28,160 bases of DNA from the NCBI GenBank assembly GCA_016840305.1, contig JAEOSP010000178.1, forward strand, positions 1 through 28,160, read 5' to 3'. This document shows, one piece after another, positions 17,242 to 25,918 of this stretch. A program made the position numbers and the translations under genes. The DNA is from Candidatus Hodarchaeota archaeon (GTDB taxonomy: Archaea; Asgardarchaeota; Heimdallarchaeia; Hodarchaeales; Hodarchaeaceae). The notes beneath the pieces were generated by a model. The model was not told the DNA's origin. It saw nothing but the letters and a program-made list of their open reading frames with translations, and made no database searches. Every line of letters starts with the position of its first letter. The first letter of the stretch is position 1.

Positions 17242-19571
17242 TTCATATGGGTACAAATTCAATTCCTAAAAAATCAGTACAAGAAAAAATCCTTGACTTC
17301 ATATCTAAAAAACGCTCGTTAATACTCTTCTTAGCATTCATCGCTGCTTTGTTTTTACCGATCTCCTCAACCAGATTGGATAATTTGAGCCAATTAACAG
17401 ATCAATCCGTTATGAAGTGGGTAGCTGCATTAAACTCCTTTTATAACAACGAATTCAGCTCATTTACAGCTTTGATTAGCATAGGTATAGAGACCACTAT
17501 CTTATTCTTCCAAAATATGATTGATTTTTTTTCTCAACTCTTTCAATTTAATCTGGAAGTAATTTCTGAGACAGGATATTTCTTAACAGCGATATATTTC
17601 ATCATCCCAATAGTCATCATTCTTTCTGTTGTTTTATTTGTATTAAACTACATGAATAAATCTGGTCTATTCAATTTCCTCTCACCAAAGAAACTCATTA
17701 TTATTTTGTTGTTCATTCCGTTAACAAATGACTACCTATGGATAGGCGTTATTGTAGCTATCTTGCTATCATGTTATTGGTATATAGATAATCTCCAACA
17801 AGAAAAGAGTGAAAATTCTAAACTAACTTACGCGGAACTTCTTTCCTGGAAGAAAACCTTACTCTTGATTTCGGTCAATATTATCTTTATACTTGCACTA
17901 TTGTCAGATTTTAGTGATGAAACTTATTCTATAACCTCATTCACCAATCTAGATCCAAATTTATTAATGTTGGGGATAATTGGTGCCTTATTTCTTATCG
18001 TAATTATTTGGATTATCTTTAGTTCACAGATCTCAAGCCAAACTGTTCTAGACATTGTCAAAATTAAATATGAAGAAAATTTGACTATTAAGCGAGTGTT
18101 TTATATCATTCTCATAATAATACTCGGTATACCATTAATGGACACGTTAATATTACAATCTTCTAGTTCTGGTATAGTATTTTTCCTATTGAACCTCCCT
18201 TGGATTTTGGTTTTTATGATCCATAATCCACTAGAATTTTTTGGTGAGTTAATTACGATCATTAAAAATAGCTTTGATATAATAGTAAATGCAACAAGGG
18301 AAATTTCGAAAGGATTGGTTCCTGTTACACCAAGTGATATTTCAATATTAGGAGCTATTCAACCCTCTTTCTGGATAACTTTACTCCTTTTCATCATTTT
18401 TCTATTAATCTATGTCGTTTATCTTATCATATACGAGCAAAGATCTGAGGAATCTCCGACTGATTGGAAAATAGGTTTGAAAAGACACTCCAACTTCCTT
18501 AAAGTTTCTGTATTATTATTTGTATTGTTTATATTTGTTTATGTTTTTGAACCACGGAATTACAATAGCTTATTCGGTGATTATTATGAAATGCAGACAA
18601 ACTCATTTTCATCACTACTTACTTTAGGAATACTATTGACTTTCATTGGAGCGATTTTAGCAGCTATTACTTGGGGAGTGATTCAAGTTCGCCAAGGTCG
18701 TAGTTGGAGGATCATAGCCAGTAGTATTCTAATAAATGGCACAGCAGCAGGTATTGCTATCATCATGGTCGTACCTTTCATATGGATGCTTAAGAATAGT
18801 CTCCAGTCAAATGCTCAAAACACCATTGATTTTGCAAAGCAAGGATTGATACCTGATCCCTTTACAACAAGAAATTATGCACAAATCTTCGGACTCGTTC
18901 CAGTTTCATATGAAACATTGGAATATCAAGTAATAACATGGCTCTTCAATTCAATCGTAACCGCTTTGTTCGTGACAGGATTTTTAGTAATATTCTCTGC
19001 TATGGCTGGGTATTGCTTAGCAAAAAGAAATTTCGTTGGTAGAAAACTGCTTTTTACTTTAATAATTGCGATTCAAATGGTACCCCCATATGTGCAGGTA
19101 ATTCCCTTATATCTAGAACTTAATCGTCTGGGATTTGTGGGGTCACTACTGGGTGTAATATTTCCATTTTTAATTCAACCATTCAGTATTTTCCTCTGTG
19201 CTGAATTTATGCGGGGTATTCCTAATGATTATTTGGATGCAGCCAGAGTTGATGGTTATAGTGAATTTGAGATTTTCAGAAAAATTGTTTTACCCTTATC
19301 GATACCTGTGATTTCTGTAATGATTATCATTAACATTATCGGAAATTGGAATGCTTTCATGTGGCCTCTCTCACTGCTAGATCAGAGCGAATTCGCCCCC
19401 CTAGTGCGAACGCTTCCGTTGGGAATTTATCATATTAATGCTGAATTACAGGAACAGGTTGGGGTAATTCTAGCATTAGCAACAGTAATTGTGCTACCAA
19501 TATTTGTTATATTGTTCCTTGCACAAGATTATATTAAAAAAGGAGTAACAGTTGAAGGTTTGAAAGGTTAA
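17238..19571 (+). CDS. MalG-type ABC sugar permease with a 485-residue N-terminal membrane extension
   Basis: This is the second transmembrane subunit. Only residues about 486-777 match the MalG/UgpE permease: IIMVVPFIWMLKNSLQ, PDPFTTRNYAQIF, NSIVTALFVTGFLVIFSAMAGY, and the EAA loop YLDAARVDGYSEFEIFRKIV (665-684). The preceding 485 residues hold about nine or ten hydrophobic segments (for example near 28-41, 115-137, 152-180, 205-222, 241-262, 286-303, 311-330, 378-399, 421-436, 458-481) separated by short loops and look like a second membrane domain fused in front. I do not recognise it. GTG 17238 overlaps the upstream stop (GTGA); ATG 17247 is an alternative. AGGAGGAT at 17219-17226 is a strong ribosome site, 11 bases before the GTG. 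Sequencing error is unlikely to explain it since the frame is clean throughout. Confidence 0.9.
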   Translation: MIHMGTNSIPKKSVQEKILDFISKKRSLILFLAFIAALFLPISSTRLDNLSQLTDQSVMKWVAALNSFYNNEFSSFTALISIGIETTILFFQNMIDFFSQLFQFNLEVISETGYFLTAIYFIIPIVIILSVVLFVLNYMNKSGLFNFLSPKKLIIILLFIPLTNDYLWIGVIVAILLSCYWYIDNLQQEKSENSKLTYAELLSWKKTLLLISVNIIFILALLSDFSDETYSITSFTNLDPNLLMLGIIGALFLIVIIWIIFSSQISSQTVLDIVKIKYEENLTIKRVFYIILIIILGIPLMDTLILQSSSSGIVFFLLNLPWILVFMIHNPLEFFGELITIIKNSFDIIVNATREISKGLVPVTPSDISILGAIQPSFWITLLLFIIFLLIYVVYLIIYEQRSEESPTDWKIGLKRHSNFLKVSVLLFVLFIFVYVFEPRNYNSLFGDYYEMQTNSFSSLLTLGILLTFIGAILAAITWGVIQVRQGRSWRIIASSILINGTAAGIAIIMVVPFIWMLKNSLQSNAQNTIDFAKQGLIPDPFTTRNYAQIFGLVPVSYETLEYQVITWLFNSIVTALFVTGFLVIFSAMAGYCLAKRNFVGRKLLFTLIIAIQMVPPYVQVIPLYLELNRLGFVGSLLGVIFPFLIQPFSIFLCAEFMRGIPNDYLDAARVDGYSEFEIFRKIVLPLSIPVISVMIIINIIGNWNAFMWPLSLLDQSEFAPLVRTLPLGIYHINAELQEQVGVILALATVIVLPIFVILFLAQDYIKKGVTVEGLKG

Positions 19572-19593
19572 TCAAAAGAAGGAGTTTTTTTTC

Positions 19594-20733
19594 ATGACAG
19601 AAGTTAAAATGGAAAACGTAACTAAACGCTTTGGAGACAAGCTTGTTTTGGACAATATCAATATCGAAATTGCAGACAAGGAATTAGTAGTATTTGTTGG
19701 ACCTTCGGGATGCGGAAAAAGTACTGCTATGCGTTGTGTTGCTGGTTTAGAAGAAGTGACGAGTGGTAAAGTCTATATCGGAGATATAGTTGTCAATGTT
19801 ATGCCATCGAAGGACCGAGACATTGCATTCATCTTCCAAAATTATGCCTTATATCCGCATATGACGGTGTATGACAATATTGCATTTGGATTACGGGCAC
19901 GAAAAAGTATTGTCGATGTCGATGATCCTAAGGCGAAAGAACGTAAGCTTCGTCCAGATGAAATCGATGAAAAAGTCAAGAATACGGCACGCATATTGAA
20001 AATAGAGGATCTCCTTAAAAGAAAACCAACTGAATTATCAGGAGGCCAACAACAACGAGTTGCAATGGGACGAGCAATTGTTAGACAACCAAAAGTATTC
20101 CTAATGGACGAACCTTTATCTAATCTTGACGCAAAATTGCGTTCTCATATGCGTACTGAGCTTAAACGTTTGCAAATAGATCTTGGTGTCACGACCATCT
20201 ATGTAACGCATGATCAAGCCGAAGCTATGACATTAGGTGATCGTATTGCATGTATGCATCTAGGAATTTTTCAGCAAATTGGAACACCTAAAGAAGTATA
20301 TGATAAACCCGCTAACAAGTTTGTTGCTGGATTCATTGGTTCTCCCTCAATGAATTTCGTTGAAGGAAAATTAGATGGATCGAAGTTTGTTACAGATGCT
20401 TTCAGTCTTTATCTATCTGAATCAATGGTCTCTAGTATTTCGAAAAATGCTATTGATGTAAATAATATTATTTTGGGTATTCGACCAGAGGATATTGAGG
20501 ATCGGGAATTCGCACTAAATCCGAGTGCAGAAAATACTGTAGCTGTCAAAGTAATGGTTCGTGAAAATTACGGATCTGATATATTCTTATCTGTGGCAGT
20601 TGAATCAATTGGTTTTAATGCTCGTGTGAACACAGCTACAAATGCCCGTGTTGATGATAGAATTGATTTAGTTTTCGACATGAGTCGCGTCCACATTTTT
20701 GATGGAAAAACTGAGAAAAATTTGACTATCTAA
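19594..20733 (+). CDS. MalK/UgpC-type ABC transporter ATPase for sugar import
   Basis: This cytoplasmic ATPase dimer drives the importer. All catalytic motifs are present: Walker A GPSGCGKST (36-44), Q-loop IFQNYALYPHMTVYDNIAFG (Q82), signature LSGGQQQRVAMGRAIV (148-163), Walker B VFLMDEP (168-174), D-loop SNLDAKLR and the switch histidine VTHDQAEAMTL (H206). The C-terminal 130 residues carry the OB-fold regulatory region seen in CUT1 family ATPases (FIGSPSMNFVEGKL, LGIRPEDIE, VMVRENYGSDIFLSV). Between FGLRARK and RILKIEDLL there is a charged insertion of about 14 residues compared with E. coli MalK. ATG 19594 follows GAAGGAG at 19578-19584 and lies 22 bases after the MalG-like stop, so it is in the same operon. 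In many archaea one such ATPase serves several transporters. Confidence 0.96.
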   Translation: MTEVKMENVTKRFGDKLVLDNINIEIADKELVVFVGPSGCGKSTAMRCVAGLEEVTSGKVYIGDIVVNVMPSKDRDIAFIFQNYALYPHMTVYDNIAFGLRARKSIVDVDDPKAKERKLRPDEIDEKVKNTARILKIEDLLKRKPTELSGGQQQRVAMGRAIVRQPKVFLMDEPLSNLDAKLRSHMRTELKRLQIDLGVTTIYVTHDQAEAMTLGDRIACMHLGIFQQIGTPKEVYDKPANKFVAGFIGSPSMNFVEGKLDGSKFVTDAFSLYLSESMVSSISKNAIDVNNIILGIRPEDIEDREFALNPSAENTVAVKVMVRENYGSDIFLSVAVESIGFNARVNTATNARVDDRIDLVFDMSRVHIFDGKTEKNLTI

Positions 20734-20747
20734 ATGCCTTTCAAACA

Positions 20748-20776
20748 CCTTCTTCCTCCTTTTTTTCCTTTTTTCT
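20748..20776 (+). terminator. pyrimidine/T-rich tract ending the transporter operon
   Basis: A 29-base run made only of C and T, with T7 and T6 blocks, starts 15 bases after the ATPase stop codon. T-rich tracts without a hairpin are sufficient for termination by archaeal RNA polymerase. No stem-loop is seen before it. Confidence 0.55.
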
Positions 20777-21003
20777 ATTTGTTTTGTTAAATAAAAGATA
20801 TTCTTTTCTATAATAATCCGATTTTGAGGATCATACATCCAATCCTACCTCTGTACTTATTGATTCAGAGAGTGTTCTTCAAGATTTAAATAAGAAATCT
20901 TGAATGTCCTAACATATGTTCAAAATAATAGTATTTTAACCACCTAAACTAAATCTAGAAATGACAGAAACTTATTATTGGAACTGAATACGAAGCCAAT
21001 ATA

Positions 21004-21681
21004 ATGAAAAGTACTATTGCTTGGATTCGACTTTCAATTTACTTGGGTTCAAGCATACTTCTATTGACTGAGATCTATCGACTTTCCCTGATTTTATTGC
21101 GACTCATAATTATTGCACCAGCTTTAATGGCATTTTTACAGAATATTATGCAATGGGGGCTATTGCTAGGATTTAGCTTTCTTACATTAGGATTATATCG
21201 CATTTTGAGAACTCATCCACCCGTACTCGATTTAGAAGCTTATTCTGTGTCCGATCTCAACTCTTGGGCTAGAATTAATTTAATAATGAGCATCATATTG
21301 GTAATCAAAATTCTTCTTCCTCCGACCACATTAATATCTCCTGGTGCCTTCATTCTATTTTCTACTATAGTAAGTGCATCTTGGTTCTCCTTTTATTCAA
21401 TATTGGTAATTTGGATAATTATTTACTGGAGATTAATACTTAAAGAGAAGAAAATCAAAACAATTCTATTAAATAAAAGGATTGCAATACACTTAATTTT
21501 GGGAACATTCATTGCTAGTTATTGGTTTCTAGAAACAGCTTCATTAATGATATTTCAAGAAGCGATTTCCTCAATCGATCCAATAAATTTAACATATATC
21601 ACATTTCTAATTTTGTTCTTATTCAACCAAATTCTGTTGTTCTTCCGAGTAACAAAATTCTCTTATTTGGTTTACGGATAA
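21004..21681 (+). CDS. hypothetical multi-spanning membrane protein
   Basis: The product has 225 residues with about six hydrophobic helices and a basic cytoplasmic loop (ILKEKKIKTILLNKR, around 145-160). I recognise no family and see no catalytic motif. ATG 21004 is the first start; no Shine-Dalgarno is seen, while TTATTATT at about 20970-20977 could be a TATA element for a nearly leaderless message. The next gene starts about 170 bases downstream on the same strand, with a hairpin between them, so co-transcription is uncertain. Confidence 0.7.
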   Translation: MKSTIAWIRLSIYLGSSILLLTEIYRLSLILLRLIIIAPALMAFLQNIMQWGLLLGFSFLTLGLYRILRTHPPVLDLEAYSVSDLNSWARINLIMSIILVIKILLPPTTLISPGAFILFSTIVSASWFSFYSILVIWIIIYWRLILKEKKIKTILLNKRIAIHLILGTFIASYWFLETASLMIFQEAISSIDPINLTYITFLILFLFNQILLFFRVTKFSYLVYG

Positions 21682-21711
21682 GGGAAACTTCCCGTGTAAC
21701 TTTAACTTTTA

Positions 21712-21728
21712 AAGTGTTAAAAACACTT
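21712..21728. repeat. 7-bp inverted repeat downstream of the membrane protein gene
   Basis: AAGTGTT-AAA-AACACTT is a perfect 7-bp stem with a 3-base loop, 30 bases after the stop at 21681. Only a weak T-rich sequence follows. It may be a transcript 3' end or a regulatory site for the glycosyltransferase gene at 21855. Confidence 0.35.
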
Positions 21729-21854
21729 ATCTTATTGATTTGATTTCAAACAGAAAATATCTGAAACCAAATAATAATCAATTATTTGAATTCATTCTCA
21801 AACCATATCAAGTTTGCTGGATGCATTAATGAAATAATAAGAGATTTCGTCAGA

Positions 21855-23066
21855 ATGAAAACACCTTTAATCGTAATTCCATCTTATTGGAAAAGGGGGG
21901 ATAATCAAGCAGAGGACATAATTTATGACCATCCAACTGATCTTTTAAAACAAAGTGAGACTCTATCAAGGACTTTGCAATCTTTGAAAATTCTCACCGA
22001 TATCTATGATGTTTTGGTGATAGGTGTCCCAACAAGACCTTCTATTGGAGGAGAGATGGATCAGAAATTGGAAAAGATTATATCTCTATCCAATCTACCC
22101 TATAGGACTTATTATTTTGGTTACGAAGATATTGAAAATTTAAGAGAAAGAATGAGTGATCAATCATTAACAGAATATTTTGATCTTGTATCAAATTCTG
22201 GATATGCAAATGTAAGAAATTTATGTTTACTAATTCCTCATATACTTAACTACAATATCGTTATATTAATCGATGATGATGAGATAATCACAAGTAAAAA
22301 CTTTGTAAGAACTGCAACTGAATTCATAGGTAAAGAAATTAATGAAAAAACACTTGGATTAATAGTAGGATATTATGTCAACGCTGATGGATCTATATTA
22401 CTTGATGAATCTGATACACCATGGTGGTACGTTTTTTGGAACAAGAAAAAACTCATGAATCAAGCATTTCAAATCATCACTAATCCTGGTCAAGAAAGGT
22501 TGGTGCCTACTTCATTCGCATTCGGAGGGAATATGATTATTCATAGAGATTGTTGGGAAAAAGTCCCATTTGATCCTTTAATAACTCGTGGGGAGGATAT
22601 GGATTATCTTAGGAATGCTAGATTTTTTGGATTTGAAACAAGACTGGATAAAAAACTCTCGATTCTGCATAAGCCTCCAAAAATTCCATCTTCACCGAAC
22701 TCTAAATTTAAACAAGATGTTATCCGATTTCTATATTCAAAATCTAAACTTGAAAGTTTGGGGTTAGATGTATCCGAGTATGAGCCATATCCAGGATATT
22801 TCCTACGTCAAACTGAAGGAAAGATACTTTTAACAGAACTCTTACATTATATCGATCAAAATAAGGAAAAATTGATTAATCTAAAAAAACCGTCTGAATT
22901 GGTAAAAAGCATCCAAAATATTGAATTTTACCTAGAAGAAGCCAGAATGTATACTAAAGATACCGAAGGAAAGTATCTATATTTCCAAAAAAGATGGAAT
23001 GAATTTCTTAAAATTCTCAAAACAGATATTCTACAGGGTACAATTGTCAAAGTAATTAGTGAATAA
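21855..23066 (+). CDS. GT-A-fold glycosyltransferase (GT2-like)
   Basis: A 403-residue protein from ATG 21855. It opens MKTPLIVIPSYWKRGDN, as GT-A enzymes do with a beta strand and a donor-binding loop. The metal-binding DXD site is IVILIDDDEIIT (DDD at 140-142), preceded by GYANVRNLCLL. The segment FAFGGNMIIHRDCWEKVPFD followed by TRGEDMDYLRNARFFGF is the acceptor and catalytic-base region seen in this type of enzyme. The last 100 residues are helical and charged, with no membrane segment. The frame extends to TTG 21786, but the added 23 residues precede the natural beta strand, so I prefer the ATG. Donor and product are unknown; a role with the glycosyltransferases at 10.6-13.1 kb in glycan or glycoside synthesis is inference. 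Confidence 0.8.
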   Translation: MKTPLIVIPSYWKRGDNQAEDIIYDHPTDLLKQSETLSRTLQSLKILTDIYDVLVIGVPTRPSIGGEMDQKLEKIISLSNLPYRTYYFGYEDIENLRERMSDQSLTEYFDLVSNSGYANVRNLCLLIPHILNYNIVILIDDDEIITSKNFVRTATEFIGKEINEKTLGLIVGYYVNADGSILLDESDTPWWYVFWNKKKLMNQAFQIITNPGQERLVPTSFAFGGNMIIHRDCWEKVPFDPLITRGEDMDYLRNARFFGFETRLDKKLSILHKPPKIPSSPNSKFKQDVIRFLYSKSKLESLGLDVSEYEPYPGYFLRQTEGKILLTELLHYIDQNKEKLINLKKPSELVKSIQNIEFYLEEARMYTKDTEGKYLYFQKRWNEFLKILKTDILQGTIVKVISE

Positions 23067-23084
23067 CAGTAGATATATACTGTT
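23065..23084 (+). terminator. 7-bp hairpin beginning in the stop codon of the glycosyltransferase gene
   Basis: AACAGTA-GATATA-TACTGTT is a perfect 7-bp stem with a 6-base loop. Its first two bases are the last two of the TAA stop. A T-rich but broken stretch follows. The terminator role is inferred from this placement. Confidence 0.4.
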
Positions 23085-23299
23085 TATAACAGAAGTTTTG
23101 CTTATTTTCAACCTCTCTTCTGAGTAGATAAGACAATTCTCCAAATTATTATTCCCCATATAATTCCCTAGCTTTGATTTGAAATATCAGTTAAGAAAGT
23201 ATCAGACGTACAAACGTCTTCAAACACCGATTTTACGGCATCAAAGATAATTTTCCTAAACCTTTTCTGAATTCCTATCTAGGAATAAAAAAAGATGAA

Positions 23300-23319
23300 G
23301 GATAGATGAGTTCCTATCC
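23300..23319 (-). terminator. hairpin over the stop codon followed by a T-run, for the 99-residue membrane protein gene
   Basis: On the minus strand GGATAG, an 8-base loop and CTATCC form a 6-bp stem; the TAG in the left arm is the stop codon of the gene. Six bases later comes a T7 run. The layout is the same as at the binding-protein and catalase genes. Confidence 0.55.
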
Positions 23320-23613
23320 AGCTAAATAATTTAGGAGATTAATAACGATAATTAAAATACCTACTAAAAATACCCCTATCCATGCCAACAATTTTATAAT
23401 GTTGTCAGCTAGGCCCAATGGTATATATGGTACTAAGAAGGGAATATTTTTAACAGCAATCAAAACCATTGCGATTGCTAAGAATACAATAGCACCCAAA
23501 ATAATTAGCTTCGATAGCTCATAAAAAAGACTATCTCTGGCTAGCAATCCAGGCATAATTAGCATAGTAACAGCTAATAACACTATATACATTACAGATT
23601 CTTGTTCTTCCAT
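23314..23613 (-). CDS. small hypothetical membrane protein (three helices)
   Basis: A 99-residue product starting MEEQESVMYIVLLAV. It has three hydrophobic segments at about 8-25, 36-65 (long, with a VKNIPFLVPYIPLG break) and 72-96. No family is recognised. The ATG at 23613 is preceded by GTGAT about 6 bases upstream on the minus strand, which matches part of the archaeal ribosome site. It lies downstream of the catalase gene on the same strand, but the strong terminator at 23724-23754 separates them, so it is probably a separate unit. Confidence 0.65.
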   Translation of the reverse strand: MEEQESVMYIVLLAVTMLIMPGLLARDSLFYELSKLIILGAIVFLAIAMVLIAVKNIPFLVPYIPLGLADNIIKLLAWIGVFLVGILIIVINLLNYLAG

Positions 23614-23723
23614 TTAAATCACTGTTTTGCATTCTTGTTCACATAAGGTAAAATAATTTTGTTATCTGTACTGTTACATTTACAACACCGATTCAACATC
23701 GTTGAGAATAAAAAGAGGAAAGG

Positions 23724-23754
23724 AAAAAAAAAGTTATTAGTGGAAACTAATAAC
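23724..23754 (-). terminator. 9-bp hairpin over the stop codon followed by nine T, intrinsic terminator of the catalase gene
   Basis: On the minus strand GTTATTAGT, a 4-base loop (TTCC) and ACTAATAAC form a perfect 9-bp stem, followed directly by nine T and then a pyrimidine-rich stretch. The TAG stop of the catalase gene sits inside the left arm. This is a textbook bacterial-type intrinsic terminator in form. Confidence 0.8.
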
Positions 23755-25195
23755 CAAGGGCTTTCTTAACTCCTTCTCCATAAGCTGGATCTATTTTGCT
23801 AAAGTGTTCTAATTGTCTATTAATAATATGTTTAGGAACTCCAACCATGGATTCAGCTATATTACTAAATAATCTGCTCTTTTGTTCGTCATCGAAAAGG
23901 TTGAAGAGAGCTCGTGGTTGGACATAATCATCATTTCCTTCACGATGATCATAACGATCAGCATCCCCTGAAATTTTAAGTGGTGGTTCAGCATACTTAG
24001 AATCCTCTTTAGGGCCTCCAAAGGAATTAGGTTCGTAATACGCATTAGGATTTTCCTTGAAGTTATCAAAGAATCTCATTTTACCATCCTTATGATAGGT
24101 TGCTACTCCACTTTTTGGCCTGTTAACAGGTAATGATTCATAATGAGTACCAAGACGATATCTGTGTGCATCCGTATAAGAGAAGACTCTTGCTTGTAAC
24201 ATTTTATCAGGGGAGAAGCTGATTCCAGGTACAATATTTGAGGGAGAGAATGCTGCTTGTTCAATATCCGTAAAATAATTATCTGGATTCCTGTTAAGTT
24301 CCATTACACCAACTTCAATCAATGGAAATTCAGCATGAGGCCAGACTTTTGTCAGATCAAAAGGATTGTAACTAGTCTTTAGGGCGTCTTTCTCAGTCAT
24401 TATCTGGACATATAAAGTCCATTTTGGGAACTCACCACGCTCTATTGACCCGAAAAGTTGTTCTTGATAGGATTCACGAGTTCTGCCAATAACCTCTTCA
24501 GCTTCCTTATTGGTATAATGCTTATGGCCCTGCTGAGTTTTGAAGTGAAACTTTACCCAGAAACGTTCATTATTTGCATTGATGAAACTATAGGTATGGC
24601 TACCATAACCGTTCATATACATGGGAGCTACTGGAATACCTCTGTCGGACATTAATATTGTTACTTGGTGCAAACTTTCAGGAGAAAGGCTCCAGAAATC
24701 CCATGCAGCAGTACTGGATCTCAGGTTTGTTTTTGGATGTCTTTTCTGCGTATGAATGAAATCTGGGAATTTCATAGGATCCCGAATAAAGAAAACTGGA
24801 GTATTATTTCCGACCATATCCCAGTTGCCTTCATCGGTGTAAAATTTTAGTGCAAACCCACGGACATCTCTTTCAGTATCTGCAGCGCCCTTTTCTCCTG
24901 CAACGGTAGAAAATCTAGCGAGCATATCGGTCTTTTTACCAATTTTACTAAAAATATTAGCTTTTGTATATTTAGTAATATCATGCGTTACACTGAAGGT
25001 TCCAAAGGCACCCCACCCTTTGGCATGAACTACTCGTTCAGGAATTCTCTCTCTATTTTGATGAGCAAGTTTTTCGATAAGTTGATAATCCTGAATGAGA
25101 ACCGGTCCCCTAGAACCAGCAGTTAACGAGTTTTGGTTATCAGCAATTGGATTTCCTGCTGATGTTGTTAATTTTTTTTCTTTTCTATTATCCAT
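23747..25195 (-). CDS. katA: monofunctional haem catalase (small-subunit type)
   Basis: The enzyme turns two hydrogen peroxide molecules into water and oxygen in the cytoplasm. At 482 residues it has the length of small-subunit clade 3 catalases. Essential residues are present: distal histidine H57 in [12 protein letters not shown], distal asparagine N130 in [16 protein letters not shown], and the haem-ligating tyrosine Y340 in [14 protein letters not shown]. Other conserved blocks are [66 protein letters not shown] and the C-terminal [18 protein letters not shown]. Residue 61 is Trp where Ala or Ser is common. ATG 25195 has an AGGAGAT ribosome site about 8 bases upstream. It is divergent from a Fur/PerR-type regulator, which suggests peroxide- or metal-controlled expression. 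The family is mainly bacterial, so transfer into this archaeal lineage is likely, though I see no clear composition break. Confidence 0.97.
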   Translation of the reverse strand: MDNRKEKKLTTSAGNPIADNQNSLTAGSRGPVLIQDYQLIEKLAHQNRERIPERVVHAKGWGAFGTFSVTHDITKYTKANIFSKIGKKTDMLARFSTVAGEKGAADTERDVRGFALKFYTDEGNWDMVGNNTPVFFIRDPMKFPDFIHTQKRHPKTNLRSSTAAWDFWSLSPESLHQVTILMSDRGIPVAPMYMNGYGSHTYSFINANNERFWVKFHFKTQQGHKHYTNKEAEEVIGRTRESYQEQLFGSIERGEFPKWTLYVQIMTEKDALKTSYNPFDLTKVWPHAEFPLIEVGVMELNRNPDNYFTDIEQAAFSPSNIVPGISFSPDKMLQARVFSYTDAHRYRLGTHYESLPVNRPKSGVATYHKDGKMRFFDNFKENPNAYYEPNSFGGPKEDSKYAEPPLKISGDADRYDHREGNDDYVQPRALFNLFDDEQKSRLFSNIAESMVGVPKHIINRQLEHFSKIDPAYGEGVKKALGY

Positions 25196-25278
25196 CGAAG
25201 TATATCTCCTATCTATATTCGAATATTTTGTCTAGGATATACTGACTAAATAATCTAGCTACGTTTTTAAAGATAATC

Positions 25279-25297
25279 TTTATTAAATAATAATAAA
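25279..25297. promoter_or_regulatory. candidate Fur/PerR-type operator between catalase and its regulator
   Basis: TTTATTA-AATAA-TAATAAA is a perfect 7-bp inverted repeat in the divergent region. It resembles AT-only PerR/Fur boxes in composition but has a 5-base spacer instead of the usual 1. A minus-strand TTTAAAA at about 25265-25271 next to it could be the catalase TATA box, so binding here could block it. The whole region is very AT-rich, which makes chance symmetry easy. Confidence 0.35.
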
Positions 25298-25400
25298 AAT
25301 GAATTAATAATAAGTATGGTTTAATAGGAAATTATATTAAAAATCATATCTTAAATCATTAGCATAGGTTCAGATCAGCCTTTAAGGTGTTATTATTGTT

Positions 25401-25778
25401 ATGAAATTTACCAACCAACGAGTTGTTATCTTGAACTTTCTCAAAGATAATCTCAATCACCCTACCGTCGAAGAAATCTATGAAGAGGTCAAGCAGACCT
25501 TACCACGAATAACTAAAGCTACCGTTTATCAAAACTTAAAGATCCTCGTCAATAATGATCTTCTAAAAGAAGTTAATGTGAAGGGAATTTCAAGATTTGA
25601 AGCAAAAACTGAACCACATCATCATATAATATGTAAAACTTGTGGAAAAATTGTTGATTTCGTATCAGATGAACTTATTGATTATTCACTAAAAATAATC
25701 AAGAAACAAGAAGATTTTATTATTAATAGTACCGAAACCTCCTTTTTTGGTATATGCAGAACCTGTGATGAAATATAA
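25401..25778 (+). CDS. Fur/PerR family metal-dependent regulator
   Basis: A 125-residue dimeric DNA-binding protein. The winged helix spans about residues 3-65 (TNQRVVILNFLKDN, HPTVEEIYEEV, ITKATVYQNLKILVNNDLL). The metal part has GISRFEAKTEPHHHIICKTCGKIVDF. Two CxxC pairs (C78/C81 and C119/C122) form the structural zinc site. Compared with B. subtilis PerR, the regulatory-site residues H37, H91, H93 and D104 align with H20, H73, H75 and D86, but PerR D85 aligns with E67. Peroxide sensing by histidine oxidation may thus differ; an iron- or manganese-dependent Fur-like role is also possible. AAGGTG at 25384-25389 is the ribosome site for ATG 25401. The divergent catalase is its most likely target. 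Confidence 0.92.
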   Translation: MKFTNQRVVILNFLKDNLNHPTVEEIYEEVKQTLPRITKATVYQNLKILVNNDLLKEVNVKGISRFEAKTEPHHHIICKTCGKIVDFVSDELIDYSLKIIKKQEDFIINSTETSFFGICRTCDEI

Positions 25779-25797
25779 TAGGAATTATTAATTTCTA
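25779..25797 (+). terminator. hairpin directly after the stop codon of the Fur-type regulator
   Basis: TAGGAATT-ATT-AATTTCTA forms an 8-bp stem (one G-U pair in RNA) with a 3-base loop, starting at the base after the TAA. There is no T-run after it, so termination is only suggested by position. Confidence 0.3.
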
Positions 25798-25918
25798 GAA
25801 TGTTTCTCGAGTGGAGTTCAGGTTATCAAAAAAAGCGAATGTTCAAATTTGAGAGGTTAATAAACCCGATTTGTAGTAAAATCATTTTATATTATCTTTC
25901 ATAAAAGGAGATTGACAC

